Source: Siphlonurus alternatus (taxonomy: Eukaryota; Arthropoda; Insecta; Ephemeroptera; Siphlonuridae). Taken from it: a DNA stretch of 64,000 nt. The notes below the pieces were generated by a model. The model was not told where the DNA came from and searched no databases. It saw nothing but the letters and a program-made list of their open reading frames with translations. Made by a program: the position numbers and the translations under genes. The number at the start of each line of letters is the position of its first letter. Within the stretch, counting starts at the first letter, position 1. This document shows positions 22,284 through 34,053 of this stretch, piece by piece. Location of the stretch: positions 18,333,533 through 18,397,532 of the forward strand of contig OX463783.1 of NCBI GenBank assembly GCA_949825025.1, given 5' to 3'.

Positions 22284-23419
22284 TGTCAGACTATACTACT
22301 AAAAGCAAACATAGAACTTAACTAAGAACTGTATTATATATCGTATATAGTTTATATTATATAAGCTAAAATACTAAGTTACATATATTTATTGAGTGAA
22401 ATATGTTTACTATAGTATAATATATACAAGTATAGATAAGAAACAATAGAGAATTAAGTTTATAGAATACTTGACATATTTAAAGGAAATTTTAAAGAAC
22501 ATTAAACATGAAAGGATTTTATTTTTTTAAAAATGTGATTTGATCAAAGATTGTAAGGTCATTTAAAACTTACTTAGTTATTTATTAGTTCACCGATGTC
22601 ACTCGTGTTCAGGAAACTAGCGCCACCGATGCATTTACACTGAACTAATTTTATTACTTCTTTTACTAGGTGTGGATTTGAGGGATTTTGTAGGAACCTA
22701 TGTACCCTTAGTACCCTTCCAAAATTAAATTAATATAGGCATAAATGTATCTCGAATTTGACAAATAAAATAAAATTGAAATTAAAAATTTCTATTAAAA
22801 TGTTGTTAACATTGACTTTATAATAAGTCCATCAATTTGAAGTTATTTTCCCTGAATCATTGTTTGTACTGACTGTTACAATAGATTTTAATAATTTCAT
22901 AGTACCTTCAAAATAAAAATTGTCCATGATTTTAAAAATTTTAATTTGTGGTATTATCTTTACTTATCTACTTATATATTTATAATAGTATATTTAGTAT
23001 ATTTATATAGATATATTATATAATGTGTTTTCTATCTCATTGTTCAATGTATAATGTATGATTATAAATTCTTATAAAAACTTTCGTAATATAATATATT
23101 ATAAAGTATTGTACATGCATACATACTTCTCATAAAAAATTGAATTCTTTATTATAATAAATTTAACATAAATATACTATACGTTAATAAACTATTATGA
23201 TAAAAACACTTTAACTTTTAACTTATCTATTGAAACACCAAATAGCATGATTTTTAATAATAAATACTTATTCAAAAGCGTGATTTCTTTCTTTACCTAT
23301 GTATTTAAAATTTAAATATCCTCTCAGATAAAAAATATTATTTATATCAGAGACGTAACAAGATACACGACTCTTATGGAGAGATTATAAAATTTTCACT
23401 AAACCTTCACAAAGATATC
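22284..23419. other. AT-rich spacer
   Basis: Nothing recognised. Confidence 0.5.
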
Positions 23420-23735
23420 ACAAGAACACAAGAATGAATAACCTTTAAATTTTTTTTAAAATTTCTATTTGGTAACACCTTTAGTTATTTATTGTTATTA
23501 TTTTATTTTTAACCCTCTAAATACCCTTAAAATTGTGCTAAAAATGCAGTGACGTCATTGTCATGCAACTATTTAACATGTGGAAGCATAGGGAAAGAAG
23601 TTGCATTGCGTGACTATGATGTCACAGCGTCTTTCCCTCTCAAATTGGAGAGTGTTTAAGGGTTAAAAAAAAGGAAAACAAAAATACAAAACCCCGAATT
23701 TCTATATCCAAATATGGCCTATTTTAGCCAAATGC
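23420..23735. mobile_element. Foldback MITE, family D copy
   Basis: The inner arms AACCCTCTAAATACCCTTAA and GTGTTTAAGGGTT pair around GCAGTGACGTCATTGTCATG / GTGACTATGATGTCACAGC. The outer region TTTCTATATCCAAATATGG resembles the C/D shared terminus. The exact outer boundaries are uncertain. Confidence 0.65.
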
Positions 23736-23770
23736 GATGTTTTTATATTATTATTACCAGGGGGGCCGGG

Positions 23771-23881
23771 GGCCTTCAAATAACACCATTTAATCTAAAC
23801 TTAGCCTAAGACTGTCTTAGCGCAACAATGAAGAATACACTATAAAGACCGTCTTAATTTTAGCAGTGTTATTTGAAGGTT
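23771..23881. mobile_element. Short foldback MITE (H)
   Basis: GGCCTTCAAATAACACC on the left and GTGTTATTTGAAGGT on the right, with inner AAGACTGTC / GACCGTCTT pairing. Confidence 0.65.
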
Positions 23882-25406
23882 TTTTGACAAAGATTTTCTA
23901 GACTAGCAACTTTTTTACAAGAATCGTATATCTCTTGTAGTCTTTGTGTATATATTTGACCAGCAGAGTATGGATCTGTGATATCATCATCTCATAAATA
24001 CATGTCGTGACATGCTTCGCTCTAACAGTTTGTCTGGTTAAATATTAAACTTATTCCGCGTCACAAAACTACGAGAAAAAGGGGAAAAAAATGCCACTCA
24101 CGCCCTTTAGACATTATTGTGTAGACTATTTTTAGAGCACTTTAAATCTTGCTATACACAATTGTTGTCATGACAAAATATAAAAAAAATTGTATTGTTA
24201 TTATTAATAATAAACACGCAACGACATAAGATTCTTTAGGAGTAATTTTTTTTCATGATAAATTTATACTGAAGTATACAGGAAAATGAAAGAGAATTAA
24301 AAAAAAAAAAAAATGAAGTGGGTGTTTTTAATTTAATTTTACTTGCATGTTAAAGGTACAAAAAATATAACATTACAAAATTGTTGTTTTACATTCACAC
24401 AGAAATAATTTAAAAATAATTACATTGTATACTATATACCTATATACATGCAACTATATTATTATGATCTGTACTGTACATTACATGGATAGTCTAAGTA
24501 CATGAAAGATTGTAATACGTACTTTACGCGTTCTTTTTCACTACTATTGACTGTAGTTTAATACTGTATACACAGAGCTTATGAAAAATACCTGATACAT
24601 CTAAGCGGTGATATTTAATATAAAACTTGACAAAATTTTTGGGTTTTAACAAGTTTAACAACTATTCTAGTAAAAGAAAAGTTCGTATAGTTTACCAAGT
24701 AGTAAATACGCATGCCATATTTTAAAGAATATACGTATTCTAATTTTAATTTTTATGACTTAAAAAGTTAAATATTTAGTGATTTTATATAAAGTTATTT
24801 TGCATTGAAAACATTTGTGTTTTGATGTTGTTTGGTAGTGGAGATTTTGCATGCTATCATTATCCCATGTTATTCTTATAGGTTACTTTTATGGGTCAAA
24901 CAATAAAAAAAATATTATTTACATTATTTTTGTCAATAATATATTGAAACATACAACGTTAAATAAATATGACATTACATCTCGAGACAGGACAAATTTT
25001 ACTATTTAAGTTCACGCAATCTTTTGGAGACATGATGGAATATTTTTAAACTTTTTTGGGTGCGTTTCTTATACTTCTTCTTACCTCTTCTGCTTACACC
25101 TCTCCCAAAATATGTATCTCTTTGTTCCTTGAAGCTGTAGCAAATCATACATTTATTTATGCTGTCCCGAAGTTATACACCCTGGGATGGTTGAAACGTT
25201 TGCTGGGATATAAGTATAACGGTATATTGAGTTGTACAAATTATATTAATAAAATCACTGCTTTTTTTTCTATATTCAAACTTTGTAACTAATATAATTA
25301 TTTTCTCGCTTTAAAATTTTTCTTTTAGTTTAAAATTACTGGGTCAACTGATGAACTGTACAACAGAAATTACCAATTCTAAAACCATAATTATATTAAT
25401 TACAAA
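23882..25406. other. AT-rich spacer with one donor-like exon patch
   Basis: Between 25060 and 25190 both strands are open. The minus strand ends at a good AG|GTAAGA donor (about 25086-25080) with codons reading MYDLLQLQGTKRY before it. The plus strand offers a hydrophobic 78-codon frame beginning at 25056. I cannot choose between them and neither is annotated as a gene. Confidence 0.3.
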
Positions 25407-25501
25407 ATTAGTATGTAATTATTGATTACATAATATATGACTTTATGATTTAGATAGCACTTTAACCCATAAAGTCATGTCATCAATAATTACATACTAA
25501 T
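25407..25501. mobile_element. Short foldback MITE (O)
   Basis: ATTAGTATGTAATTATTGAT and ATCAATAATTACATACTAAT are exact inverses. TATGACTTTATG pairs with CATAAAGTCATG inside them. Confidence 0.75.
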
Positions 25502-25639
25502 ATTATATTATGTGGATATTGAACATTCAATATTATTGTCCTACATTCATTTAACATATATAATTTATGAACTTCTATAAAACTTGTTGAGAAATTTCTG
25601 CATCACATGATTTGAATTTTGTACATTATAAATCATAAA

Positions 25640-26000
25640 TTTGTTATTAACAGCTGCTTTTTCTCTACATCTGACACGTGATTCAGACACGCGATTGTCC
25701 TCGCCTGTGTTTGTCATCCGTCAGAACATCAATGACAAAGGATTTCTCACAACAATTGAACTTTTTTATGACGTCATAAGCACTTTGGATGTGACGTCAC
25801 TGGAGTTTCTTTGATTGCATGAAAAAGCCTAAAAAAGTTGTAAAGAAAAATTCTAGTCGTAAGATACTATCAGAAAGACCTCCACGTTTTATGTCAAGAA
25901 ATTTGACCAACAATTCAAAAGGTTCATTTTTTCTCCAGACGGAAGCGCCACTGTCGCAAATGCTGAATTGTTGGTCACTTTTCTGGTCATAAGACATAGA
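25640..26000. repeat. Stem-loop region with paired TGACGTCA sites
   Basis: A perfect 14-bp inverted repeat, TGACCAACAATTCA (25908-25921) and TGAATTGTTGGTCA (25963-25976), lies inside looser repeats TATGTC..AAG. Two TGACGTCA sites (25769, 25792) sit 23 bp apart to the left. Open frames on both strands (57 and 66 codons) are probably shadows of a decayed foldback element. A small gene with a CRE-type promoter cannot be excluded. Confidence 0.4.
25769..25799. promoter_or_regulatory. Paired CRE-like TGACGTCA sites
   Basis: Two exact palindromic octamers 23 bp apart, start to start. CREB/ATF and other bZIP factors bind this sequence. No transcription start could be assigned. Confidence 0.3.
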
Positions 26001-26162
26001 AGAAGATACTACATTGTGATTGATTTGCTGCTATATATTATATATTGAAAGGTATGCTCTATTTTGTTTCTTTCAAATACGTATAATATGAAACAAATAA
26101 ATATTAACATAATAATTAACTGTTATTTACTGTGAAAATCCAGATAAAAAATTATACTTCCT

Positions 26163-26580
26163 AAATTTCGAGCAGCGTAGCGTAGTGGTTTGATCTCTGC
26201 CTATCGCTCGGGAGACTCAGGATCGCTTCCTGCCTTGGCTCAGGTGACTTTTCGTCACTTCGAGCTGAGGTATGGCAGCGTGTTCTGGTAAGTTCCCGAG
26301 AGATGGCATGTATGTTCTTCCACTATACTGCCTGTATTCGGGAGATGCTGAAGGTCGTTCCCTTTGGTATCGTCTGCCTCGATGATGGTTTTCTGTGGTT
26401 TCCCATCGTCACTCCCAGGCAAATACCAGGGCAGTTCCTAACACAAGGCCACAGCCGCCTCCTTTCCTATCAATCCTTCCAACTGTTGTTAATACTGTTG
26501 TTAAGTTTGAATTCTTACACCAATAGCAGAATATGCTGTAGTAAGCTAACATTGTAATAAAAAAATAAAGAAATAAAATA
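26163..26580 (+). mobile_element. tRNA-derived SINE, family 2
   Basis: The head has an A-box-like GCGTAGCGTAGTGGTTTGA (from 26174) and a B-box-like GGATCGCTTCC. The body includes GATGGTTTTCTGTGGTTTCC, CAGGCAAATACCAGGGCAG and ACAAGGCCACAGCCGCC, ending in an A-rich tail. The GTGGTTT..CAAAT..GGG stretch aligns with SINE family 1. From memory it recalls arthropod tRNA-SINEs; this was not searched. Confidence 0.8.
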
Positions 26581-27318
26581 AAAATTCCTGATACCCTGTG
26601 TTATAGCCTTCCTACTCCTGCTGATCGACCTTATGTTCAAGTGGATATCGTGCAGAAAAATAGGTTTACAAACAGATATAATCTAAAATATAGCTACATG
26701 GTAATTTCAAAAGGATGTATATGTATATAATCATTGGTTAATAAACTAAAAATAGTCACCAAACCATCTGAAATTCAATAACTGCAATTTAAGTTCGAAG
26801 AGAAATTTATTTATTCTATACCGAGTTTCCCATCTATAATGTATTTCAGGTCACGACTATTACAAACAAAGCAGTAATTAAACTTACTTGACTTGAATGC
26901 AAAGTTCTACCTACAATAAGTAAACGCAGCCTACTTAATAAACTTATATAGTATATTGATTACTAAAGTAATATTACAAACAATGAGCTCAAAGGTTATT
27001 AGTAATTGCTGAGTAATGAGGTTTCTATTATTAATAATGCATTATGAAATATAGTTCAAGAACTTTTGTGTTTGCATCAATAGTGCATGCATAGAAGATA
27101 AAGCATTTTTACCATGCATTTTTCATGTTTATATATATCATATTGCACATAAAATCAATCAAGCTCCACTGAATTTTATTCTAATGTATAAAAAGGATCC
27201 ATTCCTGATTATTGCCGACCATTCTGAAAAAAAGTTTCCATGTAAAAACTTGACAATTTCTTAGATAATTACCAAGTTTGTGGGTAAAGGACTGTCAAGA
27301 ATCCTACAGTAGACCTCA
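26581..27318. other. AT-rich spacer
   Basis: Nothing recognised. Confidence 0.5.
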
Positions 27319-27561
27319 ATAGTTGCGATTTACGAAGAATTTAGCCAGGTTTGAAATCACGTTTAGCTTAACCACGTTTGCTTAACCACGTTTAGCTTAA
27401 CCACGTTTGCTTAACCTCGTTTAGCTTAACCACGTTTGCTTAACCACGTTTAGCTTAACCACGTTGAACTATACCTGTTTACGTGTTAAACCACCTAGCT
27501 TAAGCGTAGTAAAGTTAAACGTGATTAGAAACCTGACTAACTACTTCGTGAATTGCGCCCA
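27319..27561. mobile_element. Family E copy 3 with internal tandem expansion
   Basis: Ends TTGCGATTTACGAAGAATTT and CTACTTCGTGAATTGCGCCC. In the left arm the unit CACGTTTAGCTTAAC / CACGTTTGCTTAAC is repeated about seven times (27355-27470), against two in copies 2 and 4. This makes the element about 100 bp longer and the hairpin asymmetric. Confidence 0.85.
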
Positions 27562-29283
27562 ATGTCAGCCTAATCACTATACTTAATTTTTAACAAAAAA
27601 ATAAGGACAGCTCAAATTTTAATTTGTATCTATATTTACAAAAAGAAAAAAAAATCATAAAAAATTAAGGTCTGAATGTCTGAATGAGTTATTGTTATAA
27701 TGAAGGTAAGCATGTTAATCCTTAATTAATAAAAAATTAATATGTGTGCATGAACGTAAAAATATAATTCCTGTTAATATTATTAAAAAAGTTAAATAAA
27801 TTCATTAGAAAAGTTGTAAATAAAATATAAATATAATAATTTTTAATAACTCATGGGCAGCTTGTTAGTTAAAAGTTTGGAAATCCTTATTATAAAAGCT
27901 TAATAATTAATGTCTTTTAATGACACGAATAAATATCACGAATTTACAAAAAGAAAAAAAAAAGTTATGCTGTTAAAAAAATAATGAGATTGTTAGTAAA
28001 AAAATTATTAGTTAAAATCCTTCAATTAGGGAATGAGTTTAAAAATCTTGAATTGAATTCGTAATGATTTGCTGGTAAATATATTTATGGATATCTAATT
28101 TGGTGAAATGATAAAAAAAATAATACAATATTTAAATATATGATTGCTTCTCATTTTTTAACCTACTTTAAGAAATGTGAAATTAACAATAGAAAAATTA
28201 GCAACATTTCATTCCGTCAGAATAATATGAAATAGAAAAGGTTAAAAAATACATTAATAATCAACTTGCAATATAATCATGTGCGAAAGAAAAAGTGTGA
28301 TACGATTTTTTGCAGATTTGTCTTATATTATAGGTTCAAATTTTAAGTAAAGTGTGACGTTTTGAAGTCATGCTGCCTTATTTTTTTTAAGTTATTTTCC
28401 CAGTTAAAATAAATTAAATTCGAACAATATAAATTAATAATAATCATTAACAATTTGAAAAATTATGCTTCATTTATTCCTTTTATTTACTAATATTTCA
28501 ACAAGAATTCTTTGTGTTAAAAGGTTGTAAAAATCAATATTAATAAATCAGTATTACTTTTTTTTTCAATTTACTTGTAAAATAAAAATCCTGACCTAAT
28601 TATTTTAGCAATAAAATTTCAAGATTTGCAATTGACACATTCATAAAAAAAGGGGAGAGTTAAAAAATACGAGTTCGATTATTTGACAATTTGCTGTACA
28701 GAGGGGGAGAAAAAAATAAACTGAAGGGTGTTGTGTAAAAGATCAATATTAAACCTTATGAGTATAGAAATCCAATGCAGTAAGCTATAAACGTTGTATG
28801 TGTGTGCTGTTGCTACTGGTATAGGTTTACTGGTTGCTAACATTAATGGTACTTTCGTGATAAAAGCTTTTTATCAACTCAATTGGAAATTTAATATCAA
28901 ACTAAATTGCCAATTAAATTTCCAATACAATTTTTTTTCTTTGTTATGCATTTTTTTTTCGTTGTTATGTAAAATAAGCCTTTTTTTTATATAAGATGAT
29001 GATGAGTTTGATATTCGTTATAATTAATAAGCAAAATGAAAGATAGATGATATCTATAGTAGGAGAGATATTGATTTAATTTAATATAAATTTTTCTTTA
29101 TACTTTGTACAGTCTCTTGCACAATAGGTATGCATTATTATTGAATATTTCTAAAATTAATTTGATCCAGAAGTAATTTAATTTACAAGTGAGGTTTGTG
29201 GCCTTTTTTTTTATATGAGTTTTGAAAAAAATGTAAACAAGTTCAATACTTTTATTAGAAATCTGTCAACAAAATTTCAAAAT
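27562..29283. other. AT-rich spacer
   Basis: Nothing recognised apart from a weak inverted pair TTGGAAATTTAATA / CCAATTAAATTTCC (28885-28925). Confidence 0.5.
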
Positions 29284-29553
29284 TCAAATAGGAGAGACAG
29301 ACGTTGTTTCACTTCCAGGCACCCCAACGGCAAAATAAAATAATTCGACCATAGGCCAAAGTCCTTGGTTACTTTCGGAAGTATTGTTACATTTGTTGAA
29401 CCGTAGATCACCGGTACGATTCATGTACACAGAAAGCAAGGACGTTGTGTACAAGTAATGAAAGATCTTGTTTGTTTGCGAAGTTTGAAATCCACAGTTT
29501 GGTGGAGCGAACGTTTTCCTAGAACTACTATTAGTCAATATTATATACGGAGC
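29284..29553 (-). CDS. Exon-like terminal segment with poly(A) signal
   Basis: Minus strand: TGAAGTTTCCTTAG acceptor, then 90 codons including the stop. Peptide parts: APYIILTNSSSRKTF, APPNCGFQTSQTNKIFHYLY, MNRTGDLRFNKCNNTSES, LWPMVELFYFAVGVPGSETT. Possible N-glycosylation sites (NSS, NRT, NNT, NTS) and two cysteines suggest an extracellular protein. An AATAAA (rc at 29251-29256) lies about 27 nt beyond the stop, as expected for a 3' terminal exon. G+C is about 40%. No family is recognised. This is one of the better-supported exons here. Confidence 0.42.
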   Translation of the reverse strand, partial: APYIILTNSSSRKTFAPPNCGFQTSQTNKIFHYLYTTSLLSVYMNRTGDLRFNKCNNTSESNQGLWPMVELFYFAVGVPGSETTSVSPI

Positions 29554-29842
29554 CTAAGGAAACTTCATATTTATTGCATGAATGATAACAAAAAGTTGTA
29601 ATTAAAAAAATGTGAATTTTTACTTATTTCCAATATTCTGATATTGATGTTGGCCTTAAATTATCGATTAAAATGTGTTTTTTATGGTATATTTACTTTG
29701 ATATAAACAAGCCTTTGTATACTTCTCTAATCTTTGTATATTTAGCACTTCAAAATTGCAACTTTAATCTAAAATTGATAAGAGTTGCTATTTGCAAGGA
29801 AATATGGATCTCAATTTTGACATTAAAAAAAAAAAAAAAAAA
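29554..29842. other. AT-rich spacer
   Basis: Nothing recognised; ends in a poly-A run. Confidence 0.5.
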
Positions 29843-30113
29843 ACTATTTTTTTATTGCAGCAATGAATAGAGGGCACCAAATTATATTACAATTTGTTTG
29901 AGATATTTTAGAGACCAGTACTAAAAATTTATTCAAAGTTTAGATTTGAACCCACGTCCCTTTTAGTCTGATTTAGAAGTGACGTCACTTTCTGTTCTGT
30001 ACTTTGCAACACATATTTTTTTTATATAATTTCCAAGTTCTAAAAAATCAGAAACATATCAGGATAACACAATTTGGTTCTTTCTATTAATTTCTGCAAT
30101 ATTTTTTTATAGT
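29843..30113. mobile_element. Family C/D-type foldback, copy 4
   Basis: TTTTATTGCAGCAATGAATA on the left and TAATTTCTGCAATATTTTTT on the right. The core has AAGTGACGTCACTT at 29978. The outer ATGGA termini are missing or diverged. Confidence 0.7.
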
Positions 30114-30205
30114 CGATTAATAATTTTCTAGATAAATATAATATTTTATTTTAATCTAATTATACAGGTTATATATGCATGAATAGATCATAGTCTAACA
30201 ACTCA

Positions 30206-30387
30206 ATGGGGGACATTCACAAAGCACTTTAACCCCAACTTTAGCCCCGATTTTTAACCCTGGTGCTAAACATGGTACTAAACCAGGGGCTAACCATGTT
30301 AAGCTCATAGTTTAGCACCATGTTTAGCACCAGGGTTAAAAATCGGGGCTAAAGTGGGGGTTAAAGTGCTTTGTGAATGTCCCCCAA
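30206..30387. mobile_element. Foldback MITE, family F copy 1
   Basis: ATGGGGGACATTCACAAAGC on the left and GCTTTGTGAATGTCCCCC on the right. Long arms (TTAGCCCCGATTTTTAACCC and complement) make a 180-bp nearly perfect hairpin. Confidence 0.9.
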
Positions 30388-31943
30388 TGTTTACTGAATG
30401 ATGGTACCATGATATGAATTATAAATATAATATTATTATGCTAGTCTTCACATTTTTTTTTTTTTTTTTTTTTTGTTACTGTACTGAATATGTTGTGTTA
30501 TTTTATAATAATTATTATTCAGCAACTACAAGCATAACAAATTTAAACAGCGGTATAAAATCACCTTGTAGTGTTGTATATTATAGCAATAAAGTTTTGT
30601 TACTCTCACCTACCTGTGTATATTCTGAAAAGCCAACATTGTTATTGTTCCAACAAGTCAGCTCAGCAAAGATGAAGTCATACATCAACACTGATATTTC
30701 CTTGTTGTTGTTTATTTCTGCTTGTTAAACAATTTTCTTATAAAACTTTTAGAAAAGCTTTGAAGAGAAGAGAAGTGTTGGTTGTTTTATTTACTTACAT
30801 TTTAGTTATAACAACAAAATAGTGCTAGATATAAAAGAAAAAAAAAATATTGATGAAAAGTTTTTGTCAGAAATTTATTGCGTATAAATTTTAACAGCTT
30901 CATAGAAGACGTATATTAAATTACTGTTATTTACAAATAAAAAAATAATACAATACAAAAAAAACGCAGTGGTTTTTGTTGCTATTTTAGACGAAATTTC
31001 ATATTTTTGTAAGGAAAATGATAATGTTTAGAATCTTAGTTTTTTTTTGCATTAGGTAAAATAAATAAACACTGTTTACATTATAACTAACATTATTTAC
31101 ATTATAAAAAAGGTATCGATAAAATCCAAACTGGATAAACATTTGCAAGAAAGGCTATTTTTCAGGTGTTGCAGTAGGAATATAGCTCTTATTGGAAGTG
31201 TGAATATCTGGTTTTGATTCTGATGCATGATCTGTTATATATACATGGAGTATATAATTAATATAATTATGTATTTTTACAGAGAGAGAAGTGAGCTTGA
31301 ATAGAATTTATAATGTCTTCTTATTATTTGTTGAATTTTATTCAAATTTTGTACCAATTACATGGATTATTATGGGGTAAAAATTTAATATGTAATACTG
31401 TACATAATGTATACGTAATATTATAATTATGATGATGGAAATATGGGGGAAGAGGCTATATCATTTTCTATTATATATAATAATATATATGTAAATCTTC
31501 CATTTTGTTTCCAGTTTCTTTTGAATCACTCTGTACGCTAAATAAAATTTTGATGTCACAACTTTTTTTAAATAATAATATTATAATTCCATTTATATAA
31601 TTTCATATTACACACTCTAATAAACAATTTATGAATTCATAGTGTATTAAACCACTGAACAGTAAAGTGAGTTTATAAAATATAAACAAAAACCCACCAA
31701 TGATGTCTGGATATATGGTTGATATTAAAACACAAAAAAAAAAAAAAATATATGAAATTTAACTTTATATAATCCAATTTATTAAAACATTTTACAAACT
31801 CTTTTTTGTATGTATAAATTGTTTTTATATTATTTATATTGAGCTGTCAATATAATAATGTAAAATTTTTATACAATAATATGATAAAATATGTAAACTA
31901 CATTGTTTTTTCATATTTTTTAAAACTTATATGTTAAGCTATA
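30388..31943. other. AT-rich spacer
   Basis: It contains a T18 run (30453-30474) and a 104-codon A/T-rich plus-strand frame (30414-30728) that begins through that run. Its downstream part has no coding signature I trust. Nothing else is recognised. Confidence 0.4.
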
Positions 31944-32268
31944 TACACACTAAATTTTTAGATGCTGAATTGGTTTTCAGTACTTTTTGTCAGTACAAAA
32001 TTGCTCCAGTCAGTACAAAATTTTCCAGTTTCGTCTTACATCCAGCACTTTTTACCTATAAAACACTTATTCCAAGTACAAATTTGGTACTGAAAAAAGA
32101 GAGTCAAAAAAAGTACAAAATATTGACTCTCTTTTTTCAGTACCAAATTTGTACTTGGATTAAGTGTTTTATAGGTCAAAAGTGCTGGATGTAAGACGAA
32201 ATTGGAACAATTTTGTACTGACGTAAAGTACTGAAACCAATTCAGCATCTAAAAATTTAGTGTGTAAA
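31944..32268. mobile_element. Large foldback element N
   Basis: CACACTAAATTTTTAGATGC on the left and GCATCTAAAAATTTAGTGTG on the right. The arms of about 150 bp pair almost throughout (TACATCCAGCAC, GTACAAATTTGGTACTG). Two opposing 70-87 codon frames are the same arm read on both strands. Confidence 0.85.
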
Positions 32269-33358
32269 GTATATGATTTCAGTAGCTGTCAAAAAAAACT
32301 GTATAAATAATGTCTCTGCAGAGATTTTGGCTGTTACAAAAAGAAAGAAATAAAGAAGAAGGTTTAAGGGGTGTTTGGGGGAGAGGAGGGTGGTTGCGGT
32401 GATCGAGTATAGGAAAAGGAACCTGTGTTATAGTATGTGTGGGTAAGAGGGTAGCAAACGTTGTTTGGGGGGGTTGATGGGGGAAGGTGGTATCTAGCTA
32501 GGAATAAACCTACAGTTTACCTTAAATAAAATTTCCTAAAATATAAACTGGAAATATTTATATAAATTTTATTTTAATCCAATAATTTAAAATATTTAAT
32601 ATTATTTATATATTTCAATTTTTGTTTCAAATTTTAACCTTAAATTTTTTATATTCCAGTTATTTCTAATGATAACTTATATTTAAAAGTACTATACGTA
32701 CAGAAAAGTGGAAGAGAGTTTTTTTTTTCTTCTTTAGCATGTAAAACGTGACAAAACTATCAATCAATTCACTATCGATTCTGTCAACTCTTGAAGAGTA
32801 AGTATCGATTAGATTCCGTCCTTCATCATTACAGCGGCACGCACATATGTGATCCCCCCCCCCCTTCTCACTCTCCCTTCATCCCCCTTGCTACTGGAAG
32901 TACTGGACTTTATAATATTTTACATTATTTGTTTCATATACGTCACTATTATATATTTGTTTTAAATACTGTTATTTAGTTAGAAATAACTTAATATTTG
33001 TTAATTTTTTTTAACAAATATAAAATGTACTTACGGATTAAAAAATTTTAAAGCTCTGTAATATTTGAAAATTATATGAAATATTATTTGATAATATTTA
33101 TATGGTTATCGTTAATATTTATTGACTGTGACAGTATGGTATCTAGCTATCTAGTCTGTCCAATTTAATAAAATATAATTATTTCAATTATTATTAATTT
33201 GACGTATTTTTTGAAATGATTATAAAATATTTTAAAATAAAATGTTTAGTTTTAATAATAATAAAAAAAAGAGTTACAAAAATTATAACTAAATTTCATG
33301 CCGATTTAATGTCTATAACTCTATATAATGTCTATACGGTAGCCACTTGCGTTCATAT
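32269..33358. other. Spacer with G-rich and C-rich patches
   Basis: 32360-32500 is G-rich on the plus strand (GTTTGGGGGAGAGGAGGGTG) and 32850-32890 is C-rich. Otherwise A/T-rich, with no gene recognised. Confidence 0.5.
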
Positions 33359-33401
33359 CAAGGATCTTGTATTGAGAGTACTATATTATACAAGATCCTT
33401 G
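33359..33401. repeat. Perfect 13-bp hairpin (S)
   Basis: CAAGGATCTTGTA and TACAAGATCCTTG are exact inverses separated by 17 nt. Too short to name, and no other copy was seen. Confidence 0.6.
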
Positions 33402-33457
33402 GTTTATATACAAAGTCTTTATGGCACCATATGGTGATATGACTTTGATCTTCTTAG

Positions 33458-33583
33458 GCGAGGGAGTGTTTCTCTATTCAAAAGCAATCACAGAAATCAT
33501 ATGTTACAAACGAGGTGTCAATGCTTTACCGTCTCTATCCCTTGTGTGCAAATTTAATATCTAATAGTGTTATGTCTCAATAA
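33458..33583 (+). CDS. Exon-like segment, acceptor to stop
   Basis: TTTGATCTTCTTAG (to 33457) precedes 42 codons ending at TAA: ARECFSIQKQSQKSYVTNEV then SMLYRLYPLCANLISNSVMS. A second frame from ATG 33439 gives 41 residues (MTLIFLGEGVFLYSKAITEI ...) over the same DNA. So either a short intronless ORF or a spliced terminal exon could be meant. AATAAA follows at about 33656. No family is recognised. Confidence 0.3.
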   Translation, partial: ARECFSIQKQSQKSYVTNEVSMLYRLYPLCANLISNSVMSQ

Positions 33584-33764
33584 CACGTTGAGAAACGTTA
33601 AAAAATTGTGTTCCAAGTTTTTTCGTAAGAATATGAATCAATCAAGGAGGAAAAAAATAAATGTATGTGCATGAGAGTTAAAATGTAATTTTTCATCAAA
33701 AACTGCGTCATTATCATTGTCATTATTTTTAACAATTAATTACGAAACAAACTAAATCTTGCAT
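33584..33764. other. AT-rich spacer
   Basis: Nothing recognised. Confidence 0.5.
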
Positions 33765-34053
33765 AAAAAAAAATATTGCAAATTTGGATAAAGGACCTCG
33801 AGCTATTTTTTTTTTTAAATATATATTTTTTTTTAATTTCTAGCATCCTTAAAATCGAGCTACAAAACTGTGACGTCATAGTCATGCAATTATTTAACTC
33901 ACAAGCATAGGGAATTCGTTATGTGACTCTAACGTCACGGCATTTCGTTGCACAATTTTAAGGGTGTAACGGTTAAAAAAAATGTAAAAATTGAAAATAC
34001 ATAACTCGATGTCCTCTATTCAAAATATGCAATAAAAAAAAACATGCATGAGG
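33765..34053. mobile_element. Foldback MITE, family D best copy
   Basis: The left end ATTGCAAATTTGGATAAAGG mirrors the right end CTATTCAAAATATGCAATAA. Inner CATCCTTAAAATCGAGC, CTGTGACGTCATAGTCATGC and CTAACGTCACGG pair across the centre. Confidence 0.75.

Noticed and set aside
25797..25997. 66-codon minus frame and opposing 57-codon basic plus frame
   Set aside because: Both cross the inverted TGACCAACAATTCA repeat, so a decayed foldback element is more likely than a gene.
26303..26557. 84-codon plus frame
   Set aside because: It lies entirely within the tRNA-derived SINE at 26163-26580.
27355..27480. CRISPR-like array
   Set aside because: The repeats are contiguous 14-15 bp units without unique spacers, inside a eukaryotic MITE.
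30414..30728. 104-codon plus frame
   Set aside because: It runs through a T18 tract giving poly-Phe; composition matches the A/T background and no splice or promoter context is seen.
31931..32248. Two similar proteins on opposite strands
   Set aside because: They are the two arms of one foldback element read in opposite directions.
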